Positions 49,871-63,386 are shown, counted from the first letter of the stretch. The stretch: 64,000 nt of DNA from Brevibacillus laterosporus LMG 15441 (GCF_000219535.2 NZ_CP007806.1:4650501-4714500); one strand, 5' to 3'. Notes: generated from the letters alone by a model not told the origin. Numbers and translations: made by a program.

Positions 49871-52360
49871 TTATCTCCGTTTACGCTTCGCTTGTTTTAC
49901 CACGGATTTTCGTTTTTTCTTTTGCTTGGAGCTTACAAAATCCTCCCAAAAGCCCTTTTGTTTGGATTCCACTGCTTCCTGATTTTCTTGGCCTGGAAGT
50001 GCGATAAACCGTCCCGCTTCTGTTTTACCAGTTGAACGACGCTGTGCATCTTTTCCACGGGTATTTTGACCACCTGGATTTCGTTCCTGCTTATGCTTTC
50101 GTTTCGCAGCCGCCGGACCCGTATCTTTATAAGACTTCGAGCGACGCTGTTTTCGATTACCACCGCGATCTTTGTCTCGGCCATTACCATTAATCACTTT
50201 TGCCTGACGAGACCTGTTAAATCGTAGCTCACTTGGCTTTTTCATACCTACGATTTCAAAGTCAATGGTGCGTTCGTCAACATTAACAGTAGTTACACGG
50301 ACCAAAACCTCGTCGCCAATGCGATACTGCTTTCCTGTACGTTCTCCGATCAGAGCGTACATTTTTTCATGGTAATTATAATAGTCATCTGTTAGATAGC
50401 TAACGTGGACTAATCCCTCAATCGTGTTTGGCAGCTCTACAAAGATACCGAAGGAGGTGACACTTGAAATCACGCCCTCGAACTCTTCGCCAATATGCTG
50501 TAGCATGTACTCAGCTTTTTTCAGATCGTCTGTTTCACGCTCGGCATCTACTGCTACGCGTTCTCGTTGTGAAGTATGCTCTGCGATGATTGGCATTTCA
50601 GCAATCCAATATGCTTCTTCCTTCGCATCAAGCTGTTTTTTCTCTAACCATAAACGAATCATTCGGTGCACAATTAAATCCGGATAACGGCGAATAGGCG
50701 AAGTAAAATGCGTGTAATAATCGGTAGATAGCCCAAAGTGTCCCATACTTTCTGCATCGTAACGTGCCTGTTTCATGGAACGAAGCAATACCGTACTAAT
50801 AATGACTTCTTCTGGTGTCCCCTTGATTTCCTCCAACAGCTGCTGTAACGCTTTTGGATGAACCGACGTTCCCTTGCCGCGCACGCTGTACCCAAAGCTA
50901 GTGATGAACTCCATGAAGTTTTGTAGCTTTTCTTCCTTTGGATCTTCATGAATCCGGTAAATAAAAGGACGCTTCAGCTTATGGAAGTGTTCTGCAACTG
51001 TTTCATTGGCTGCGAGCATGAACTCTTCAATGATTTGCTCAGCTATGGAGCGCGTGCGGAAGCCGATATCGGTTGGTGTTCCTTCAGCGTCTACATAAAT
51101 CTTAGCCTCACGGAAATCAAAATCGATAGCCCCGCGCTGCATCCGTTTTTTACGCAATTTGAGACAAAGCTCTTCCATGCTTTCAAACATCGGGACTAAT
51201 TCCTGATATTTCTCACGTAACTCCTGATCCTGATCCACTAAAATACTACGCACATCTGCATATGTCATTCGCTCGTTGGTTCGAATTACACTTAAATAGA
51301 TATCATACGAAACAACATTAGCCCCTGCATCAAATTCCATATCACAGGTAATCGTTAACCGATCCACTTTTGGATTTAAGCTACAAATACCGTTTGATAA
51401 TCGGTGTGGGATCATCGGAATGACTCGATCCACTAGATACACGCTTGTACCACGTCTGTAAGCTTCCTGATCTAGCGCTGATTTTCCTTTGACATAATAG
51501 CTTACATCAGCAATGTGAACGCCTAGACGCACATTCCCATTCTCTAATTGCTCCAGAGAAACGGCATCGTCCAAATCCTTTGCATCTGCTCCATCAATCG
51601 TAACCATCATGCGCTCACGCAGGTCGCGTCTACCTTTTATCTCTTCATCCGAAATCCGATCTGGAGCCGCTTCCGCTTCTGCAAGCACATCATCGGGAAA
51701 GCCCTCTGGTAAGTTAAACTTTCTAATAATCGAAAGGATATCCACCCCAGGATCGTTTTTATGCCCTAGAATCTCGGTTATTTCTCCTTCGGGGTTTCCT
51801 CTACCCTCTGCGTACTTAACGATCTGTACAACCACTTTATGGCCATCTACAGCCCCATTTACTGCTTGCTGTGGAATAAAGATATCTTTGCCAATCCGCT
51901 TGTCATCTGGAATAACAAAGCCGTAGTGGCGCTCATCCTGATAGGTTCCGACAATCGTATTGGTGCTACGTTCCACTATCCGAACGATTTTACCCTCCAG
52001 CCGACTTCCGAATGCTTCTTTTTCCACTCGAACTAATACCGTATCCCCGTGCATTGCTCCCTGCATATCATTAGAGTGCACATACACATCCTCTTCGCCT
52101 TGAGTCTCAGGAATGACAAAGCCAAACCCTTTAGGATGGTTTTGTAGCCTACCGCGAACCAAGTTCATTTTTTCTGGAATCCCATAGCGGTTTGCACGTG
52201 TACGTACAACTTCCCCATTATCCTCAAGCTGATTCAAGGTTTTTACTAGTTGCTTAAAATCGTTTGAGTTCTGTAAGCCAAACGCTTCTTCTAGTTCATG
52301 TATTGTCATCGGATGATACGCCTGTTCCCTCATAAAGGAAAGGATATCTATATCTTTCAT
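49871..52360 (-). CDS. rnr: Ribonuclease R
   Basis: 829 residues, 3'-5' exoribonuclease. N-terminal winged helix (about 1-65, [20 protein letters not shown]), two cold-shock domains ([16 protein letters not shown] at about 70 and [20 protein letters not shown] at about 150), the RNB catalytic core with [15 protein letters not shown], and [20 protein letters not shown]. The S1 domain is at about 630-715 ([20 protein letters not shown]). The C-terminal Lys/Arg-rich tail is typical. It degrades structured RNA and works with tmRNA. AAAAGGAG precedes the ATG. Confidence 0.97.
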   Translation of the reverse strand: MKDIDILSFMREQAYHPMTIHELEEAFGLQNSNDFKQLVKTLNQLEDNGEVVRTRANRYGIPEKMNLVRGRLQNHPKGFGFVIPETQGEEDVYVHSNDMQGAMHGDTVLVRVEKEAFGSRLEGKIVRIVERSTNTIVGTYQDERHYGFVIPDDKRIGKDIFIPQQAVNGAVDGHKVVVQIVKYAEGRGNPEGEITEILGHKNDPGVDILSIIRKFNLPEGFPDDVLAEAEAAPDRISDEEIKGRRDLRERMMVTIDGADAKDLDDAVSLEQLENGNVRLGVHIADVSYYVKGKSALDQEAYRRGTSVYLVDRVIPMIPHRLSNGICSLNPKVDRLTITCDMEFDAGANVVSYDIYLSVIRTNERMTYADVRSILVDQDQELREKYQELVPMFESMEELCLKLRKKRMQRGAIDFDFREAKIYVDAEGTPTDIGFRTRSIAEQIIEEFMLAANETVAEHFHKLKRPFIYRIHEDPKEEKLQNFMEFITSFGYSVRGKGTSVHPKALQQLLEEIKGTPEEVIISTVLLRSMKQARYDAESMGHFGLSTDYYTHFTSPIRRYPDLIVHRMIRLWLEKKQLDAKEEAYWIAEMPIIAEHTSQRERVAVDAERETDDLKKAEYMLQHIGEEFEGVISSVTSFGIFVELPNTIEGLVHVSYLTDDYYNYHEKMYALIGERTGKQYRIGDEVLVRVTTVNVDERTIDFEIVGMKKPSELRFNRSRQAKVINGNGRDKDRGGNRKQRRSKSYKDTGPAAAKRKHKQERNPGGQNTRGKDAQRRSTGKTEAGRFIALPGQENQEAVESKQKGFWEDFVSSKQKKKRKSVVKQAKRKRR

Positions 52361-52502
52361 GTAAAAGCTCCTTTTTTCTTGATTATGTTTTAGTATGCCA
52401 AGTTATGTTCAACACAAAACATGTTCTTCTCTCGTAATACTTTCCTCACTATTGTACCCGTCATTTATTTCTTTGTACCATCATATGTAGAAATGCGTAC
52501 AA

Positions 52503-52539
52503 AAAAAGACAGCAACACAAAAGCGTCTGCTGTCTTTTT
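52503..52539 (-). terminator. Terminator between secG and rnr
   Basis: AAAAAGACAGCA pairs with TGCTGTCTTTTT around 13 bases and has T runs on both strands. Confidence 0.9.
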
Positions 52540-52544
52540 ACCAT

Positions 52545-52787
52545 TTACTTTGCTTGAAGGAAGAATGCCAGCAAGATAGCGGATAGCATAAATAATACAG
52601 CGAGAACCACTGTGATTTTACCTAAAACAGCATCCATTCCTCTTGCTTTCTGTTTACCAACAAGTTGTTCAGCCCCACCGCTAATTGCTCCAGAAAGACC
52701 GGCGCTTTTACCGGATTGCAGAAGAACGACAAGAATTAAACCGATAGCGGAAACTATTAAGAAAATCTTTGCAAGTAAAGCTAGCAT
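52545..52787 (-). CDS. secG: Protein translocase subunit SecG
   Basis: 80 residues with two TM helices. [20 protein letters not shown], then [20 protein letters not shown] in the cytoplasmic loop and [19 protein letters not shown], are the SecG hallmarks. Part of SecYEG. GAGGTGA precedes the ATG. It sits upstream of rnr as in B. subtilis, here with a terminator in between. Confidence 0.97.
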   Translation of the reverse strand: MLALLAKIFLIVSAIGLILVVLLQSGKSAGLSGAISGGAEQLVGKQKARGMDAVLGKITVVLAVLFMLSAILLAFFLQAK

Positions 52788-53013
52788 AATATTTCACCTC
52801 GTTACAATGTAAGTACAACCGACCCTTCATTGTCTATAATCTTTACTTTACCACAATTAAAAGGGAACAACAACTTGCTGGAACATCCTTTCCATACACT
52901 TCCAGACAATGGATTCCCTATACAAAAAATTGCCAAGGTTTTATAATGATAAATGTCAGACTTTTATAGATTAATCAATTTATTTCACTTTTAATCTTTA
53001 CCTTTTTTACCTA

Positions 53014-53027
53014 TAAAAGCGCTTACT
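53014..53027 (+). promoter_or_regulatory. cre-like (CcpA) site upstream of the cytochrome c gene
   Basis: TAAAAGCGCTTACT matches the catabolite-response consensus TGWAANCGNTNWCA except for the G at position 2 and the final A. It lies about 100 bases upstream of the -35 box. CcpA control of cytochrome c550 is known in B. subtilis; operation here is inference. Confidence 0.5.
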
Positions 53028-53129
53028 TTATCCATCATTTTGAATATGTTTCTATAATAAGGTAAGAAAGCATGAGTTCTTTAAATATTGTCAGAATTGT
53101 GTACATTGTGAACTAGTGTGTCACTTTCC

Positions 53130-53158
53130 TTGCAAGTACACTGCTTTTCCCGTAAAAT
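53130..53158 (+). promoter_or_regulatory. SigA-type promoter of the cytochrome c gene
   Basis: TTGCAA, 17 bases, TAAAAT. The start codon lies about 48 bases downstream. Confidence 0.7.
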
Positions 53159-53206
53159 GCAAGTAGGTTTCATTCTTATATCTAGTATTTAGGAGGTTCC
53201 TTTCGC

Positions 53207-53608
53207 ATGGCTGGTTCAAACTTTAAGAAAGACGTGAATCAAAACGACGTAGTTGACTCGGCGAAAGCATTTGGGTTCTCTTTTGGTATCTTGTTCCTCG
53301 TTTTCGTACTGTTCCTCGTAGCCTCTATTATTTATCCGCCTAAACATGGCGAAGAAGCAAAGGGCGGCGGAGCTGGTGGAACTACCAATATCAATGCTGA
53401 AGAAATTGTTAAACAAAAATGTACATCCTGTCACGGTCAAAACCTGGAAGGCATGGTGGGTCCCGCACTTGCAAACATCGGCTCGCAGCTTGATGAAAAA
53501 GCGATAAGTGATGTCATCAAAAACGGTAAAGGTACTATGCCAAAAGGTGTTCTTCAAGACGCAAAGGAAATATCAGCAGTATCTAAATGGTTGTCTGAAA
53601 AGAAATAA
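53207..53608 (+). CDS. Membrane-anchored cytochrome c (CccA-like c550)
   Basis: 133 residues. A short cytoplasmic N-terminus, one TM anchor (FGFSFGILFLVFVLFLVASI), a Gly-rich linker (KGGGAGGTT) and a class I heme domain with CTSCH near residue 70 and an axial Met in GKGTMPKGVL. It carries electrons between the bc complex and an oxidase at the outer membrane face. TAGGAGG precedes the ATG. Domain layout is that of CccA, not the lipoprotein CccB. Confidence 0.92.
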   Translation: MAGSNFKKDVNQNDVVDSAKAFGFSFGILFLVFVLFLVASIIYPPKHGEEAKGGGAGGTTNINAEEIVKQKCTSCHGQNLEGMVGPALANIGSQLDEKAISDVIKNGKGTMPKGVLQDAKEISAVSKWLSEKK

Positions 53609-53671
53609 TTCATTTACTCTTCCAAACATATCAAAAATATATCAGACGTACGCCTTACCTGATATAGTCAA

Positions 53672-53711
53672 AAGCTCTGATCGTCCAAATGACATCAGAG
53701 CTTCTTTGTTT
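53672..53711 (+). terminator. Terminator of the cytochrome c gene
   Basis: AAGCTCTGAT pairs with ATCAGAGCTT, followed by CTTTGTTTTT. Confidence 0.85.
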
Positions 53712-53844
53712 TTACTGCTTCATCTGTGATAAAAATGCTTGCAATGCTCTTTTTGTAAGAGATGATGGCGATAATGCATCTCTACCAAGGTACACCACTC
53801 CTGCGCATTCAATGCTCCTTGTCCGATCTTTTTGTTTCATGAAC

Positions 53845-53883
53845 AAAAAAAGACACCCTTGCTAAAAGCAAAGATGTCTTTTC
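53845..53883 (-). terminator. Terminator of the glycolytic operon after eno
   Basis: On the minus strand GACATCTTTGCT pairs with AGCAAGGGTGTC with an internal mismatch, then seven T. It ends 15 bases after the eno stop. Confidence 0.85.
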
Positions 53884-53897
53884 GTATAAAACGAAGC

Positions 53898-55208
<1,311 letters not shown>

Positions 55209-55214
55209 TTATTC

Positions 55215-56753
55215 TTATTTAATAATAGATTTTCCTGTCATTTCGGCTGGTTGTTCTACACCTAATAGCTCCAACATAGTAGGAGACAAATCAGCTAGAA
55301 TACCATCTGGTCTCAGTTCGATACCTTTTTTGGTCACAATAACTGGAACAGGGTTTGTGCTATGAGAAGTGATTGGTCTGCCTTCTTCTGTAAGCATCCA
55401 ATCAGCGTTTCCGTGATCGGCTGTGATGATAGCTACTCCGCCCTTAGCAATAATAGCGTCTGCTACGCGACCTACGCAAGCATCAACAGTTTCAACAGCT
55501 TTAATGGTAGGCTCCATCATACCTGAATGGCCAACCATATCGCAGTTTGCAAAGTTAAGAATGATTGTATCGAAGTTTTCTTCTTCAATTTCCTTCACTA
55601 CTGCGTCGGTTAGTTCATAAGCGCTCATTTCTGGTTGTAGGTCATAGGTAGCTACCTTTGGAGAAGGAATCAAAATACGCGTCTCACCTGGGAACTCCTG
55701 CTCACGACCACCACTGAAGAAGAACGTTACATGCGGATACTTTTCTGTTTCCGCGATACGCAATTGCTTCAGATTATTTTGAGCTAACACTTCACCTAGC
55801 GTGTTATCTAGGTTTGTTGGTTTGTAGGCTACATATCCATCGACTGACTCAGAGAATTTCGTTAGGCATACAAAGTGTAGGTCTTTCGGATAATTCTCTC
55901 CACGGTCAAATCCACGGAAATCCTCATTCGTGAACGCTTGAGAGGTTTGGATAGCACGGTCAGGACGGAAATTGAAGAAGATAACTGAGTCTCCGTCTTC
56001 TACTTTCCCAATCGGCTGGTCATTCTCATCAACCATTACAGCAGGCATAACGAATTCATCCATGACAGATTTCTCATAGGATTCCTTTACTGCCTTGATT
56101 GCATCAGAGTAATGAGGGGCGTCGCCATATACCATAGCACGGTATGCCTTTTCAACGCGTTCCCAGCGTTTATCACGGTCCATAGCGTAATAACGGCCTT
56201 GGACAGTCGCGATTTTACCAACCCCAAGCTCATCCATCTTACGTTGTACTTCTTTAATGTAGGTAACGGCACTATCAGGAGCTACATCGCGACCATCTAG
56301 GAATCCGTGGACAAATACATCCTCTGCGTTTTCCTTTTTTGCAAGCTCAAGCAGAGCAAGTAGATGGTTGATGTGGCTATGAACACCGCCATCAGACAAT
56401 AAGCCAAAGAAGTGAACCTTTTTGTTATTCTCTTTCGCATGCTTAAAAGCAGCGATCAATGTTTCGTTTTCAAAAAATGCGCCTTCTTTAATGGACTTGG
56501 TGATGCGAGTAAGATCCTGATAAATGATGCGTCCTGCACCAAGATTCAAGTGACCTACCTCGGAGTTACCCATTTGTCCTTCTGGAAGACCTACTTCAAG
56601 ACCAGAAGCTAGCAAGGTAGCATTCGGGTAATCATTCATCAATCGCTCGTAGTTTGGTTTTTTCGCTTGATTAACAGCATTACCGTAATCATTCGTGCGA
56701 AGACCAAACCCGTCCATAATAATTAACGCAACTGGTTTTGGTCTGTTAGCCAT
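55215..56753 (-). CDS. gpmI: Phosphoglycerate mutase, cofactor-independent
   Basis: 512 residues, manganese-dependent interconversion of 3- and 2-phosphoglycerate. [19 protein letters not shown] provides a metal Asp, [16 protein letters not shown] the phospho-Ser, [14 protein letters not shown] and the C-terminal [12 protein letters not shown] the other ligands. GGAGGGG precedes the ATG. It is 27 bases upstream of eno and 13 downstream of tpiA. In spore formers this pH-sensitive enzyme helps hold 3-PGA in the spore. Confidence 0.98.
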   Translation of the reverse strand: MANRPKPVALIIMDGFGLRTNDYGNAVNQAKKPNYERLMNDYPNATLLASGLEVGLPEGQMGNSEVGHLNLGAGRIIYQDLTRITKSIKEGAFFENETLIAAFKHAKENNKKVHFFGLLSDGGVHSHINHLLALLELAKKENAEDVFVHGFLDGRDVAPDSAVTYIKEVQRKMDELGVGKIATVQGRYYAMDRDKRWERVEKAYRAMVYGDAPHYSDAIKAVKESYEKSVMDEFVMPAVMVDENDQPIGKVEDGDSVIFFNFRPDRAIQTSQAFTNEDFRGFDRGENYPKDLHFVCLTKFSESVDGYVAYKPTNLDNTLGEVLAQNNLKQLRIAETEKYPHVTFFFSGGREQEFPGETRILIPSPKVATYDLQPEMSAYELTDAVVKEIEEENFDTIILNFANCDMVGHSGMMEPTIKAVETVDACVGRVADAIIAKGGVAIITADHGNADWMLTEEGRPITSHSTNPVPVIVTKKGIELRPDGILADLSPTMLELLGVEQPAEMTGKSIIK

Positions 56754-56766
56754 ATAGCTTCCCCTC

Positions 56767-57522
56767 CTACTGTTGTACTCCGTTGACTAAGCCCATGTAG
56801 CCTTCAACAGTTAGGCTCGCTCCGCCAACTAGTGCTCCATCAATGTCGGACTCACCCATATAGCTTGCCACATTTTCAGGTTTCACGCTACCACCGTATT
56901 GAATGCGTACTTGAGCTGCTGTGTTAGCATCAAATGCACCAGCAATTACACTGCGGATGAAAGCGATCGTTTTATTAGCATTTTCAGCCGTAGAAGATTT
57001 ACCTGTACCGATTGCCCAAATTGGCTCATAAGCAATTACAGTTTCTTTTACTTGCTCAGCAGTTAGACCGCTAAGAGCAGCTTCTGTTTGCGTACGAACC
57101 ACGTTTTCAGTGGTATTAGCCTCGTACTCTTCTAGGGACTCCCCTACGCAAACAATTGGCTTCATACCATGAGCAAGGATTGCTTTTGCTTTTTTGTTCA
57201 CTGTTTCGTCTGTTTCGTTGAAGTATTGTCGACGCTCGGAATGTCCGATAATCACGTATTCAACACCTAGCTCTTTTAACATTAGCGGGCTGATTTCACC
57301 GGTAAATGCACCTGTTTCTTCAAAATGCACGTTTTGAGCACCTAATTTATAAGGAGTACCTTTGAATTGCTCAGCCAATGCTGGCAAGTTTGTGAAAGGT
57401 GCGCAGATTACTTTTTCAATTTGAGGAGCTTGATCCTCTTTTGGTAATTGAGAGGCAAACGTAGTTGCTTCCGCGATTGTTTTGAACATCTTCCAGTTCC
57501 CAGCAATAATTGGTGTTCTCAT
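56767..57522 (-). CDS. tpiA: Triosephosphate isomerase
   Basis: 251 residues. [14 protein letters not shown] holds Lys, [14 protein letters not shown] the catalytic His, [14 protein letters not shown] the catalytic Glu and loop 6, and [13 protein letters not shown] the phosphate site. Start ATG 57522 has GAGGAG upstream; an in-frame GTG three codons earlier overlaps that site. Interconverts DHAP and GAP. Confidence 0.98.
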   Translation of the reverse strand: MRTPIIAGNWKMFKTIAEATTFASQLPKEDQAPQIEKVICAPFTNLPALAEQFKGTPYKLGAQNVHFEETGAFTGEISPLMLKELGVEYVIIGHSERRQYFNETDETVNKKAKAILAHGMKPIVCVGESLEEYEANTTENVVRTQTEAALSGLTAEQVKETVIAYEPIWAIGTGKSSTAENANKTIAFIRSVIAGAFDANTAAQVRIQYGGSVKPENVASYMGESDIDGALVGGASLTVEGYMGLVNGVQQ

Positions 57523-57558
57523 TACTTCCACTCCTCACCTTTTACAAAAGATAGCATT

Positions 57559-58740
57559 TTACTTGTCTTGCAATGCGGTTACGCCTGGTAGCTCTTTACC
57601 TTCCATGAACTCAAGGGAAGCTCCACCACCAGTAGAAATGTGGGTCATTTTATCTGCTACACCTGCTTTTTCTACAGCCGCTACAGAATCACCACCACCG
57701 ATGATTGTTGTGCCGTGGCATTCTTCCATTGCGTTAGCAACAGCAATCGTACCACTTGCAAAAGCATCCATTTCGAATACACCCATAGGTCCGTTCCAGA
57801 CTACTGTTTTAGAAGGAACAATTGCATCACGGTAGTTAGCCACGGTCTTTGGTCCGATATCGAGGGCCATCCACCCTTCTGGAATCGCGTCAATGCTTAC
57901 CACTTGTGTATTGGCATCTGCTGCAAATTTATCAGCAACCACTACGTCCACTGGCATAAGCAGATTCACATTGCGCTCTTTTGCTTGCTCCATCAACGTG
58001 CGAGCAAGATCCAGCTTATCTTCTTCACAAAGGGAAGCTCCAACATTGTAACCTTGTGCTTTGATGAAAGTGTTAGCCATACCGCCACCGATGATCAAAG
58101 TGTCTACTTTGCCCAACAGATTTTCAATTACGCCGATTTTGTCTTTTACTTTCGCTCCACCCACAATTGCTGTGAAAGGACGCTCAGGCTTGGACAAAGC
58201 ACCACCCATGAATTGAATCTCTTTTTCCATCAACAAGCCAGCTACTGCTGGAATGTGCTGAGCGATACCCGCAGTCGTTGCATGTGCACGATGAGCTGTA
58301 CCAAATGCATCGTTTACAAACAGGTCAGCAAGGCTTGCAAAGCTTTTTGCTAGCTCAGGATCGTTCTTTTCTTCCCCTTTATGGAAACGAACATTTTCAA
58401 GAAGGATTACGTCGCCTTCCTTCATCGCTTGAACAGCAGACTCAACCTCTGCGCCAATTGAATCGTTCAGTTTTTTTACGGGTTTGCCAAGAAGAGAAGC
58501 TAGATGTTCGCCTACCGCAGTAAGACGCATTTCTTCCACTACTTCACCTTTTGGACGGCCGAAATGGCTAGCCAAAATGACTTTAGCATGGTTATCGATT
58601 AAATATTGAATAGTTGGAACAGCAGCACGAATACGCGTGTCGTCTGTAATTACGCCATCTTGCATTGGGACGTTAAAATCTACTCGACAAAACACACGTT
58701 TACCTGCTAATTCTATATCGCGAATGGACTTTTTGTTCAC
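57559..58740 (-). CDS. pgk: Phosphoglycerate kinase
   Basis: 393 residues. [62 protein letters not shown], and the C-terminal [20 protein letters not shown] with [19 protein letters not shown] are complete. Start is GTG at 58740 with GAGGGGGG upstream. Makes ATP from 1,3-bisphosphoglycerate. A 12-bp hairpin separates it from gap. Confidence 0.98.
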   Translation of the reverse strand: MNKKSIRDIELAGKRVFCRVDFNVPMQDGVITDDTRIRAAVPTIQYLIDNHAKVILASHFGRPKGEVVEEMRLTAVGEHLASLLGKPVKKLNDSIGAEVESAVQAMKEGDVILLENVRFHKGEEKNDPELAKSFASLADLFVNDAFGTAHRAHATTAGIAQHIPAVAGLLMEKEIQFMGGALSKPERPFTAIVGGAKVKDKIGVIENLLGKVDTLIIGGGMANTFIKAQGYNVGASLCEEDKLDLARTLMEQAKERNVNLLMPVDVVVADKFAADANTQVVSIDAIPEGWMALDIGPKTVANYRDAIVPSKTVVWNGPMGVFEMDAFASGTIAVANAMEECHGTTIIGGGDSVAAVEKAGVADKMTHISTGGGASLEFMEGKELPGVTALQDK

Positions 58741-58805
58741 GGAAGGTACCCCCCTCAGACTTGTTACCTGACTAAATACTTGCTTAATCTAGCTTATACA
58801 TAGTG

Positions 58806-58832
58806 GAAAAGGGAGAGAAGCTCTCCCTTTTC
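58806..58832 (-). terminator. Stem-loop between gap and pgk
   Basis: GAAAAGGGAGAG pairs perfectly with CTCTCCCTTTTC around a 3-base loop. On the minus strand it ends CCCTTTTCC. It probably terminates part of the transcripts or stabilises gap mRNA, which would raise gap over pgk. Confidence 0.75.
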
Positions 58833-58856
58833 ACATTACATGAAAGTTTGTATGGC

Positions 58857-60189
<1,333 letters not shown>

Positions 60190-61233
60190 TTAGATTGTAG
60201 CAGAGGATTGACGATGCTCTTCCAAAATGGCTCGAGCCGCACCTTCATCGGTAATTAAAACAGTTTGGCATGCTTGTTTGGCAAAGGCCATGATTGCTTT
60301 TGCTTTGCTACTGCCTCCACCTAAGGATAAAACTACATCAGCTCGCTTCACGTCTTCTAGGGACAAGCCAATGGTCGGCATTTTATAGATAGTTTCTCCT
60401 GCCGCATTAAAGTAATATCCAAATGCTTCACCAACAGCCCCAAGCTCTCGTAGTACTTCAAGCTCTTCTTCTGTGTACTTACGTCGCATAGCCATGGCCA
60501 TTCCATCACCAATTCCATGTATAACCACCCTAGTTTTGTGAAGCAGTTGCATAACCTCGGCAATCTGTGCTTCTCCCAATAAGGATTGAACTACATCAGG
60601 GCTTAAACGATCAGGCACATGCAATAGATGATAGGTTCCACCTGACTTTGCAGCAAGAGAAGAAGCAATCGTATTAGCCTGCATTTCTACCTTTTCCCCA
60701 AGTCCACCACGCGCTGGCACAAATTGTACATCACGAAAATGCGAGGAAGGAGTAACATGCTCAGCTACCGATACAATCGTGGACCCACCTGTAACAGCAA
60801 CCACGTCACCTTCTTGAACTACTTGTTTTAATATCCGGGCTCCTACTCGTCCCAATTCCTTTTTACCCCATTCCGATACGTCCACGTCACCAGCAACCAC
60901 AATTACTTTAGGAATATGTAAGATGTGTTGTAATTGTAGAGCAAGGTCGTTAAAGCCGAACAGTTCATCTGCCATAGAATCCATCTCTTTTAAAAGCTGG
61001 ATTCCCTCTTCCGTACAGCTCATACCAATCGGGCTGACGTGAATTAAGCCCATATCTTTGAGGAGCTCTACTTCGGACCTGAGGATGCGCTCAGTCGTTT
61101 GTAAATTCTGTGCTAACGCCCTGCGACCGACAGGCTGCAAATGACGAATCGACTGCATAAGATCGTATCGTTTACGCAATACTTGTACGAGGTCGGGAAC
61201 AAGCTTGTTTTGGATATTTAATAAAGTACGCAT
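60190..61233 (-). CDS. cggR: Central glycolytic genes regulator CggR
   Basis: 347-residue SorC-family repressor. N-terminal helix-turn-helix: VGRRALAQNLQTTERILRSE. The C-terminal sugar-phosphate domain has VAVTGGSTIVSVAEHV, FVPARGGLGEKVEMQANTIA, and GIGDGMAMAMRRKYTEEE. In Bacillus it represses the gap operon until fructose-1,6-bisphosphate binds. ATG 61233 has AAGGATGAG upstream; a TTG at 61260 would fall in the operator. Its own operator precedes it. Confidence 0.96.
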   Translation of the reverse strand: MRTLLNIQNKLVPDLVQVLRKRYDLMQSIRHLQPVGRRALAQNLQTTERILRSEVELLKDMGLIHVSPIGMSCTEEGIQLLKEMDSMADELFGFNDLALQLQHILHIPKVIVVAGDVDVSEWGKKELGRVGARILKQVVQEGDVVAVTGGSTIVSVAEHVTPSSHFRDVQFVPARGGLGEKVEMQANTIASSLAAKSGGTYHLLHVPDRLSPDVVQSLLGEAQIAEVMQLLHKTRVVIHGIGDGMAMAMRRKYTEEELEVLRELGAVGEAFGYYFNAAGETIYKMPTIGLSLEDVKRADVVLSLGGGSSKAKAIMAFAKQACQTVLITDEGAARAILEEHRQSSATI

Positions 61234-61260
61234 TCCACACTCATCCTTTTCCAGTCTCAA

Positions 61261-61300
61261 CGGGACTTCAAACGTCCCACATCATACAAATTATGTCCCG
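61261..61300 (-). promoter_or_regulatory. CggR operator
   Basis: The minus strand reads CGGGACATAATTTGTATGAT, then GTGGGACGTTTGAAGTCCCG. It follows the tandem CGGGAC-N6-TGTC pattern of the B. subtilis CggR operator: two GGGAC half-sites about 21 bases apart. It lies between promoter and gene. Confidence 0.9.
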
Positions 61301-61310
61301 CAGCTTTCAA

Positions 61311-61356
61311 AAAAATAAGCAGAATGCTTACTCTTAATGTAGCATACACTCTGCTA
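61311..61356 (-). terminator. Terminator of the glutaredoxin-like gene, overlapping the cggR promoter
   Basis: On the minus strand AGCAGA-GTGT-ATGCT pairs with AGCAT-TCTGCT (11 bp with a four-base bulge), followed by TATTTTTTT. It shares bases with the -10 of the cggR promoter. Confidence 0.6.
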
Positions 61357-61364
61357 GCTGACAA
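61336..61364 (-). promoter_or_regulatory. SigA-type promoter of the cggR-gap operon
   Basis: On the minus strand TTGTCA, 17 bases, TACATT. The CggR operator starts about 35 bases downstream of the -10, so the repressor would act as a roadblock. Confidence 0.7.
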
Positions 61365-61387
61365 GAAGCCAAAAGAGAAATCTTAAT

Positions 61388-61687
61388 TTATTCACATTTA
61401 CCCATTTTTTCTTGCAAATATAGGCGTAATTCCTCCTCGGTAACAACCGAGTCTACAGATACAAAGGCTTCTAGCCCGTTAATTTCAACTACGGGAATCG
61501 TAAACATGTACTTTTCCTCTAATCGCATATCTAGAGTAATGTCGACAACTTTATACGTGATCGGAAATTCCTCAGCTAATCGTCTGATATGCTCCTCAAC
61601 ATCATCACACAAGTGACAGCCGGGCCTACCATATAAAATCATTTCAATATGATCTGATTGTAATCGTTTGCTTTCTTCGCTAGCCAT
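61388..61687 (-). CDS. Glutaredoxin-family thiol protein
   Basis: 99 residues with a thioredoxin fold. MILYGRPGCHLCDDVEEHIR contains the redox motif CHLC (residues 24-27), and TIPVVEING the cis-Pro loop. The family (glutaredoxin_2/DUF836) lies between rpoN and cggR in many Bacillales. Reaction unknown; presumably thiol-disulfide exchange. AAAGGAG is 13 bases from the ATG, a long distance, so initiation may be weak or a start further in may be used. About 50 bases after rpoN, perhaps co-transcribed. Confidence 0.85.
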   Translation of the reverse strand: MASEESKRLQSDHIEMILYGRPGCHLCDDVEEHIRRLAEEFPITYKVVDITLDMRLEEKYMFTIPVVEINGLEAFVSVDSVVTEEELRLYLQEKMGKCE

Positions 61688-61737
61688 GGTAACGGGTTGG
61701 CTCCTTTATCTTCTCTTATTTTACATTCTTTTTATCA

Positions 61738-63123
61738 TTACAAAAAGCGTTTTCGTTTAGCAGACGATGAGATCAGCATTTCCTCTCGATACTTAGCCAC
61801 GGTACGCCGGGAGATTTCAATTCCTTCTTTCTCCAGCAATTCCGCTAGCTTTTGATCCGAATATGGTTTATTCCGATCTTCTTTGTCAATGAAAGCTTTA
61901 ATTCGTTTCTTCACGCTTTCTGAAGATGCCGCTTCTCCACTTGCTGTGGACAGGGCCGAAGTAAAGAAGTACTTTAATTCGAAAACACCGCGGGGAGTTT
62001 GTACATATTTATTACTGGTAGCACGACTGATTGTAGATTCATGCAATTGAACTCGCTCTGCAATATCTTTTTGCGTCATCGGTTTTAAATAATGAATCCC
62101 TTTCTCAAAAAAGTCATTCTGCAAGTCAACAATCGCCTGTGTTACACGCAACAGGGTCATTCTTCTTTGCTCTAGACTTTTTGCAAGCCACACCGCTGCA
62201 TTTAGTTTTTCATGAACAAATTGCCGAGCCTCATCCTTCTCGGTTTTCTCTTTTAGCATTCGTTCATAAAAGGGATTGATAGACAATCGCGGTAACGAAG
62301 AATCGTTGACAATGACAATATACTCTCCCATTACCTTTTCAACTGTAACATCAGGCACAATGTAGCGTATATCTGCGCTGCTATAAGCCACTCCGGGTCT
62401 CGGATTCAGCGTACGAACCAAATCAGCAATCCGTTGTACATCCCCTACGCTTATATGAAGCTGTTCAGCAATTTTTCCAAAACGATTATTTGCCAGATCA
62501 ACTAGATGGTGCTTAATGACTTCTACGATATGTTCGTCATCCTGTCCCTCATGCTCTAGTTGTAACAGCAAGCATTCTTCTAGCGAACGCGCAGCTACAC
62601 CAGCCGGGTCTAAATGTTGAATCACTCGAAGAACATCCTCTACCTCCTCCAAATCAACTCCTAACCGCTCCTTAATGTCAGTGACAGGCACTTCTAGATA
62701 ACCTCGCTCATCGAGATTTCCTATAATATATTGGGCAATCTGACGTTGTACTGGCGTCAATCTTTTTACATAACCGAGTTGTTCTTCTAAATGAGAAAAT
62801 AAGGTGGTTCGTGTATCACTCACATAATCTAGAGGATTGTAGGCGCTTTCATCTCTGTTGACTGAAAAATCATTATGCCCCGGATTATTCAATAATTCCT
62901 TCCAATCAAAATCCAAGCTCTTTTCCCGTTTATCTACAGGCAACGGTTCTTGGGCAACCGCAATTTCCTGAAGATCAATCACTGGATTTTCGATCGCTTG
63001 TTCCTGCAAATAATTCATCAGATCAATGGCCGAAAACTGCAATATCGTAATAGCTTGACGCAATTCAGGCGTCATCACTAACTTTAACGTCTGTTCTTGA
63101 TACAAACCTAAGCCCATATTCAT
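61738..63123 (-). CDS. rpoN: RNA polymerase sigma-54 factor
   Basis: 461 residues. Region I at the N-terminus (LYQEQTLKLVMTPELRQAIT, followed by Gln/Leu-rich sequence), a core-binding domain in the middle, then HESTISRATSNKYVQTPRGV and the RpoN box region EISRRTVAKYREEM near the C-terminus. It directs polymerase to -24/-12 promoters that need AAA+ activators; such a promoter and activator are at 7.9-9.5 kb. GGAGGAGG precedes the ATG. Called sigL in B. subtilis. Confidence 0.96.
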   Translation of the reverse strand: MNMGLGLYQEQTLKLVMTPELRQAITILQFSAIDLMNYLQEQAIENPVIDLQEIAVAQEPLPVDKREKSLDFDWKELLNNPGHNDFSVNRDESAYNPLDYVSDTRTTLFSHLEEQLGYVKRLTPVQRQIAQYIIGNLDERGYLEVPVTDIKERLGVDLEEVEDVLRVIQHLDPAGVAARSLEECLLLQLEHEGQDDEHIVEVIKHHLVDLANNRFGKIAEQLHISVGDVQRIADLVRTLNPRPGVAYSSADIRYIVPDVTVEKVMGEYIVIVNDSSLPRLSINPFYERMLKEKTEKDEARQFVHEKLNAAVWLAKSLEQRRMTLLRVTQAIVDLQNDFFEKGIHYLKPMTQKDIAERVQLHESTISRATSNKYVQTPRGVFELKYFFTSALSTASGEAASSESVKKRIKAFIDKEDRNKPYSDQKLAELLEKEGIEISRRTVAKYREEMLISSSAKRKRFL

Positions 63124-63386
63124 ATTGCATTCCTCCTCCCGTCAGAAACCATCAAGCTGTCGATAGCTCCAACAACTTCTTTCCACCCTTCCTTACTCTC
63201 TTCCTTTATTATAGCGTTCATGCAATTTTCCTGCCAAGACGTATCTTGTATTGGCACACTTATCATACAGTATATCAAGATTGGCTCGGCAAAGACTCTT
63301 TTTTGTTGCTCTTTTTAATCATACAGTAAAAAAGTTGTCCTATGCTCCATTTTCGTATATAATAAACTTTGTTGTCTGAAACATAT

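Noticed and set aside
53712-53840. 42-codon minus-strand frame directly after the eno terminator
   Set aside because: No ribosome site and it starts within the T tract region of the terminator; likely chance or a fossil that I could not name.
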